DNA from: Treponema sp.
Lineage (GTDB): Bacteria; Spirochaetota; Spirochaetia; Treponematales; Breznakiellaceae
Direction of reading: 5' to 3'
Length of the DNA stretch: 8,017 nucleotides
Assembly (NCBI GenBank): GCA_031255875.1
Contig: JAIRRR010000118.1
Location: 1 to 8,017 of the forward strand
Every line of letters starts with the position of its first letter. The first letter of the stretch is position 1. The notes beneath the pieces are model-generated. The model did not search any database, had not been told where the DNA came from, and saw only the letters and a program-made list of their open reading frames with translations. The translations under genes were made by a program, and so were the position numbers. Of this stretch, positions 4,836 through 8,017 are shown in pieces.

Positions 4836-6950
4836 ATGGCCGATGCCGCCAGGCCCGGCGGGTCCCCGGTATCCAGTACGATAGCCTCTATGTTCGGCAA
4901 CCAGAGGGATATGGTCATCGCCTTTATGGTGGTGGCGGTAGTAGTTATGCTGGTAATCCCGCTCCCCACGGTGCTTCTGGACATGCTCATGGCCATGAAC
5001 CTGGTCCTGTCCCTGCTCATACTCCTCATCGTGATGTACACGAAAAAACCCACGGACTTTAGCAGTTTTCCTACCCTGCTCCTCGTTGTCACCGTGTTCG
5101 GCCTCGCCCTCAATGTTTCCTCGACCCGGCTCATCCTTACCAGGGGCGAGGCTTTTGACGGCAGGATGATCCGGGCCTTCGCGAATTTTGTCGTCGGCTC
5201 GGGCGGCACCGAGGGCCTCGTGGTGGGGCTCATCATCTTCATCGTAATACTCGCGGTACAGTTGCTGGTTATTACCAAGGGGTCCACCCGCATCGCCGAA
5301 GTGGCGGCCCGCTTCGCCCTGGACGCCATGCCGGTAAAGCAGATGGCCATTGAAACCGAGTACAATTCCGGGGCCATTACCGAAGAGGAATCCCAGGCAA
5401 AGAAGATGGAGCTCCAGCGGGAACTGGATTTCTACGGCAACATGGACGGTTCCAGCAAATTTGTCTCCGGAAACGTAAAGGCCGGTATTTTCATCACCGT
5501 CATCAACATCCTGGGCGGGCTCATCGTGGGCATTTCGATACACGGCGAGCCTATCACCCAGGCCCTGGGGACCTATATCTCGTTTACCATAGGCGACGGC
5601 CTCCTCTCGCAGTTCCCGGCCCTGCTGGTGTCCACCGCCACGGGCATCCTGGTAAGCCGCAGCGGCGGGAGCGGCACCCTGGGCGAGGAGATCGCCGGCC
5701 AGTTCTCCCGGGACGAGCGTATATTCTGGATAGGCGCCGTAGTGCTCGGCGGCTTCGCCCTGCTCCCGGGCTTTCCCTGGTACGTGCTCGTCCCCATGGC
5801 GGCCCTGCTGGTCTTTACCGCCTTCCGGATTCACCGTTCAAAAAGAAAGGAACTGCGTTCCGCCGACGCCGCGGCCAGGGCGGACGCGAAAAAAGCCCGG
5901 GAAGAAAGCGCGGAAATGTCGCCGGTGGTCCCCCTCGACCCGCTTTCCCTTGAGCTGGGCTACGGCCTCATACCTCTGGTGGACAGGGACAAGGGTGCGG
6001 AATTGCTGGAACGCATAACCTCGATACGCCGGGAGTCCGCCCTGGATCTGGGCCTGGTCATCCCCAGGATACGCATCATCGACAACATACGCCTTGAGCC
6101 TTCGGAGTACTGTTTCAAGATCAAGGGCGTCGACGTGGGCCGGGGGAAGATACGCATGGGCTACTACCTCTGCATCAACCCCGGCGGCGTTACCGAGGAA
6201 ATTTCCGGCGAGAAAACGCGGGACCCGGCGTTCGGCCTCCCGGCGGTGTGGATAGGCGAGGACAGGCGGGACGAGGCGGAACGGGCCGGGTATACCGTCG
6301 TCGATCCTTCGTCGATAATTGTCACGCACCTTACGGAGATCATCAAGCGCTGCGCGGCGGAAATTCTGGGCCGCCAGGATACCCAGGGTATCCTGGACAC
6401 CCTGAAGAAAGAATACCCGGCTGTTGTCGAGGAAGCGCAGAAGAACCTGAGCCTTGGGGAAATACAGAAGGTGCTCCAGTCCCTGCTCAGAGAACGGGTA
6501 TCCATCCGTAACATGGTCGCCATCCTGGAGGCGCTGGCCGATTACGGCCCGATCACCAAGGACGTGGGCTTCCTCACCGAGAAGGCCCGGCAGGCCCTGG
6601 CCCGGCAGCTCTGCCTGCAATACGCGGGCGACGACCGGGTGCTGCGCGTGCTCACCCTGGAGCAGTCCCTGGAGCAAAAGATAGTTGACAGCCGGGTAGA
6701 AACTTCGTCGGGGGTAGTGTCCGCCCTGGACCCGCCCGCCCGGAAGGCCTGGATCAAGGCGCTCTCCCAGTCGGTGGCCGCCATGCACGAGCAGGGCTGG
6801 ACCCCCGTAGTGCTTGTAAGCGCGCAGGCCCGGTATTTGGTAAAATCCTCCTCGGAACGGGAACTGCCCGAACTGGTGGTGCTGTCGGTTCCGGAAATCG
6901 TAAACGACATCACCGTGGAAGCTGTAGGGGAAATACGCTTAGAGGGTTGA
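4836..6950 (+). CDS. flhA: Flagellar type III export protein FlhA
   Basis: FlhA forms the nonameric ring of the flagellar export gate. Its membrane part couples export to proton flow, and its cytoplasmic part docks cargo-chaperone complexes. The 704-residue length is normal. The N-terminal half (about 25-330) holds some eight membrane helices. The FHIPEP region runs from RIAEVAARFALDAMPVKQMA (152-171) into IETEYNSG (172-179). It departs from the usual PGKQMAID at Val167 and Glu173. MDGSSKFV at 203-210 contains Asp204, probably the counterpart of Salmonella Asp208. A charged Ala/Lys/Glu-rich linker (about 333-365) leads to the soluble domain, with LELGYGLIPLVD at 372-383, RIRIIDN at 411-417, VDPSSIIVTHLTEII at 489-503 and RNMVAILEALADYG at 558-571. 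It starts 12 bases after the flhB stop and is followed by flhF after 17 bases. Confidence 0.98.
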   Translation: MADAARPGGSPVSSTIASMFGNQRDMVIAFMVVAVVVMLVIPLPTVLLDMLMAMNLVLSLLILLIVMYTKKPTDFSSFPTLLLVVTVFGLALNVSSTRLILTRGEAFDGRMIRAFANFVVGSGGTEGLVVGLIIFIVILAVQLLVITKGSTRIAEVAARFALDAMPVKQMAIETEYNSGAITEEESQAKKMELQRELDFYGNMDGSSKFVSGNVKAGIFITVINILGGLIVGISIHGEPITQALGTYISFTIGDGLLSQFPALLVSTATGILVSRSGGSGTLGEEIAGQFSRDERIFWIGAVVLGGFALLPGFPWYVLVPMAALLVFTAFRIHRSKRKELRSADAAARADAKKAREESAEMSPVVPLDPLSLELGYGLIPLVDRDKGAELLERITSIRRESALDLGLVIPRIRIIDNIRLEPSEYCFKIKGVDVGRGKIRMGYYLCINPGGVTEEISGEKTRDPAFGLPAVWIGEDRRDEAERAGYTVVDPSSIIVTHLTEIIKRCAAEILGRQDTQGILDTLKKEYPAVVEEAQKNLSLGEIQKVLQSLLRERVSIRNMVAILEALADYGPITKDVGFLTEKARQALARQLCLQYAGDDRVLRVLTLEQSLEQKIVDSRVETSSGVVSALDPPARKAWIKALSQSVAAMHEQGWTPVVLVSAQARYLVKSSSERELPELVVLSVPEIVNDITVEAVGEIRLEG

Positions 6951-6967
6951 AGGAGAATTAAATTAAA

Positions 6968-8017
6968 ATGGATTACTTTACGGAACAAGCGCCGTCCTAT
7001 GCCCAGTGCATGGAGAAGATCCGTTCCAAGTACGGGAACGACGCGAAGGTACTGCTCCAGAAAACCGTGCCGTTAAAGGGCGGCTTTCTCAACCTCTTCT
7101 CCAGGGAAGGGGTAGAGATGACCGGGATTGTCTACAACCAGGCCAGGTACAATTTTGCCTCCCGGGCCGCGCCGAGGAAGCCGATAGATTTGAATTCCGC
7201 GGAACTGGACGAAGAAAAGAAAAAACTCATCGCGGCGGCGGGGAAAAGCGATCCCACTTTGCAGATGCTTCTGAGCGAAGTGAGGACAATCAAGGAAAAG
7301 ATAGATTCCGTCTCCGTTTCCGCAGGCGCGGGATCGGCCCCGGCTGCACCGGATCATCCCACCCTGGTCAGAATCGAGAATATACTCAGCCGGAACGATT
7401 TTACCCCGCAGTACCGGGCCGGCATTGCGGACCGGGTGCGCCGGGAATTCTCTCTGGAGGCCCTGGAAGATTTCAAAGCCGTTGAAGAAAAAGTGATCGA
7501 GTGGATCGGCGAAAGCGTGCTGATATACAGGGAAGACCGGTACCAGGCCAGGCCGAGGGTAGTGGTGCTGGTGGGGCCTACCGGCGTGGGAAAGACCACC
7601 ACCATCGCGAAACTTGCGGCCGCGTATATGCTGGGCGAGATAGGGGCGCGGCCCCTGTCGGTACGGATGATTACCATCGACAATTTCCGCATCGGCGCGG
7701 AACAGCAAATTGAACGCTACGGCCAGATCATGGGGGTCCCCGTGGAAAGCGCCGAAAATTTCCGGGAACTCAAGGAGATCCTCGCGCTCAATTCCGAGGA
7801 CGCCGACCTCATCCTGATCGATACGATCGGCAAGAGCCCCCGTTCTTCGGTGGAACTTGCCGAGATGAAGGAAATGCTCGACGCCTGCGGATCAGGCGCC
7901 GAGTTCCACCTGGCGCTTTCGGCCACAACCAAATCGAGCGATATTGCCGAAATTCTAAAACAGTACGAGCCTTTCGGATACAGGTCCGTGATCATTACCA
8001 AGATGGACGAAACGATA
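6968..8017 (+). CDS. flhF: Flagellar placement GTPase FlhF, N-terminal part
   Basis: FlhF is an SRP-type GTPase that marks the cell pole and helps set flagellar number and position. The frame is open from ATG 6968 to the right edge, giving 350 codons; the C-terminal end is missing. Residues 1-56 match the FlhF opening, including AKVLLQKTVPLKGGFLNLFS (26-45). Residues 65-130 are a charged, probably flexible linker with a possible short coiled coil at 98-115. Residues 131-195 form the helical N domain. The G domain has P-loop GPTGVGKTTT (203-212), motif II DNFRIGAEQQ (238-247), motif III DTIGKSPRS (285-293), LSATTKSSD (317-325) and the guanine-specificity motif TKMDE (344-348). Motif III is usually DTAGR; here Ile287 and Lys289 replace Ala and Arg. 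AAGGAGA at 6950-6956 begins on the last base of the flhA stop and lies 11 bases from the ATG, which is a long spacing. In treponemes the next gene is normally a FlhG/FleN-type ATPase, which cannot be seen here. Confidence 0.95.
   Translation, partial: MDYFTEQAPSYAQCMEKIRSKYGNDAKVLLQKTVPLKGGFLNLFSREGVEMTGIVYNQARYNFASRAAPRKPIDLNSAELDEEKKKLIAAAGKSDPTLQMLLSEVRTIKEKIDSVSVSAGAGSAPAAPDHPTLVRIENILSRNDFTPQYRAGIADRVRREFSLEALEDFKAVEEKVIEWIGESVLIYREDRYQARPRVVVLVGPTGVGKTTTIAKLAAAYMLGEIGARPLSVRMITIDNFRIGAEQQIERYGQIMGVPVESAENFRELKEILALNSEDADLILIDTIGKSPRSSVELAEMKEMLDACGSGAEFHLALSATTKSSDIAEILKQYEPFGYRSVIITKMDETI

Noticed and set aside
3740..5062. Plus-strand open frame of 440 codons overlapping flhB and the start of flhA
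   Set aside because: It is a frame-shifted reading of flhB and flhA, Gly/Arg/Pro-rich with no domains. The overlapping frame carries NPTH and all FlhB and FlhA motifs.
3630..6788. Very long antisense open frames opposite flhB and flhA: 734 codons at 3630-5834 and 316 codons at 5838-6788, both in one frame
   Set aside because: The antisense codons align exactly with the sense codons, so stops arise only where the sense strand uses TTA, CTA or TCA. This GC-rich genome nearly avoids those codons; the break is a single TCA at 5838-5840. The translations are His/Gly/Gln/Asp-rich with no domain character, and the sense strand encodes conserved proteins.
7006..7708. Open frames of 159 codons (plus) and 211 codons (minus) inside the flhF region
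   Set aside because: The flhF frame in the same place has the P-loop and all G motifs and stays open to the window edge; the others are shadows.
1..8017. CRISPR array, tRNA or rRNA gene, insertion sequence, phage or defence genes
   Set aside because: Apart from the 212-base intergenic region, nearly the whole window is filled by conserved flagellar and isomerase coding sequence. I saw no regularly spaced repeats, cloverleaf sequences, transposase motifs or terminal inverted repeats.

Overview
The window looks like part of a GC-rich spirochaete chromosome, most likely from a Treponema-like lineage. Three things point there. The gene order fliO-fliP-fliQ-fliR-flhB-flhA-flhF matches the downstream half of the large flagellar operon known from treponemes. 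The FlhB start region reads LDLQWFAAEDEGRTEEPSE, which I recall as spirochaete-like. The neighbouring MtnA-like protein belongs to the RGAGLIG/THCNAGW variant group, which I also associate with spirochaetes. The lineage call is inference from recall, not from a search.

Layout. Bases 1-646 hold, on the minus strand, the N-terminal 215 codons of a methylthioribose-1-phosphate isomerase family gene (mtnA-like); the rest lies beyond the left edge. Bases 647-858 (to 879 if the CTG start of fliO is used) form a divergent intergenic region. It carries a good sigma70-type promoter for mtnA placed so close to the ATG that the transcript may be leaderless, a weaker candidate promoter for the flagellar genes, and an imperfect inverted repeat. 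From 859 to the right edge everything is on the plus strand in one compact apparent operon: fliO, fliP, fliQ, fliR, flhB, flhA and the 5' 350 codons of flhF. Gaps are 0-29 bp, and fliR/flhB overlap in an ATGA.

How the genes work together. FliP, FliQ and FliR form the export gate of the flagellar type III secretion system in the inner membrane. FliO helps assemble FliP. FlhB adds to the gate and switches substrate specificity through self-cleavage at NPTH. FlhA is the large ring-forming component that receives cargo and uses the proton motive force. FlhF is an SRP-family GTPase that sets the place and number of flagella, which in spirochaetes lie in the periplasm at the cell ends. The mtnA-like gene belongs to sulphur or pentose-phosphate salvage and has no evident link to motility.

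I did not find an undescribed system. The core is a well-known flagellar export cluster. Points worth a second look are local: a probable CTG start for fliO, the leaderless-type mtnA promoter, variant motifs in MtnA, FlhF and FlhA, a doubtful FlhB N-terminal extension, a small tandem duplication at the fliP/fliQ junction, and the position of an operon break before fliO.
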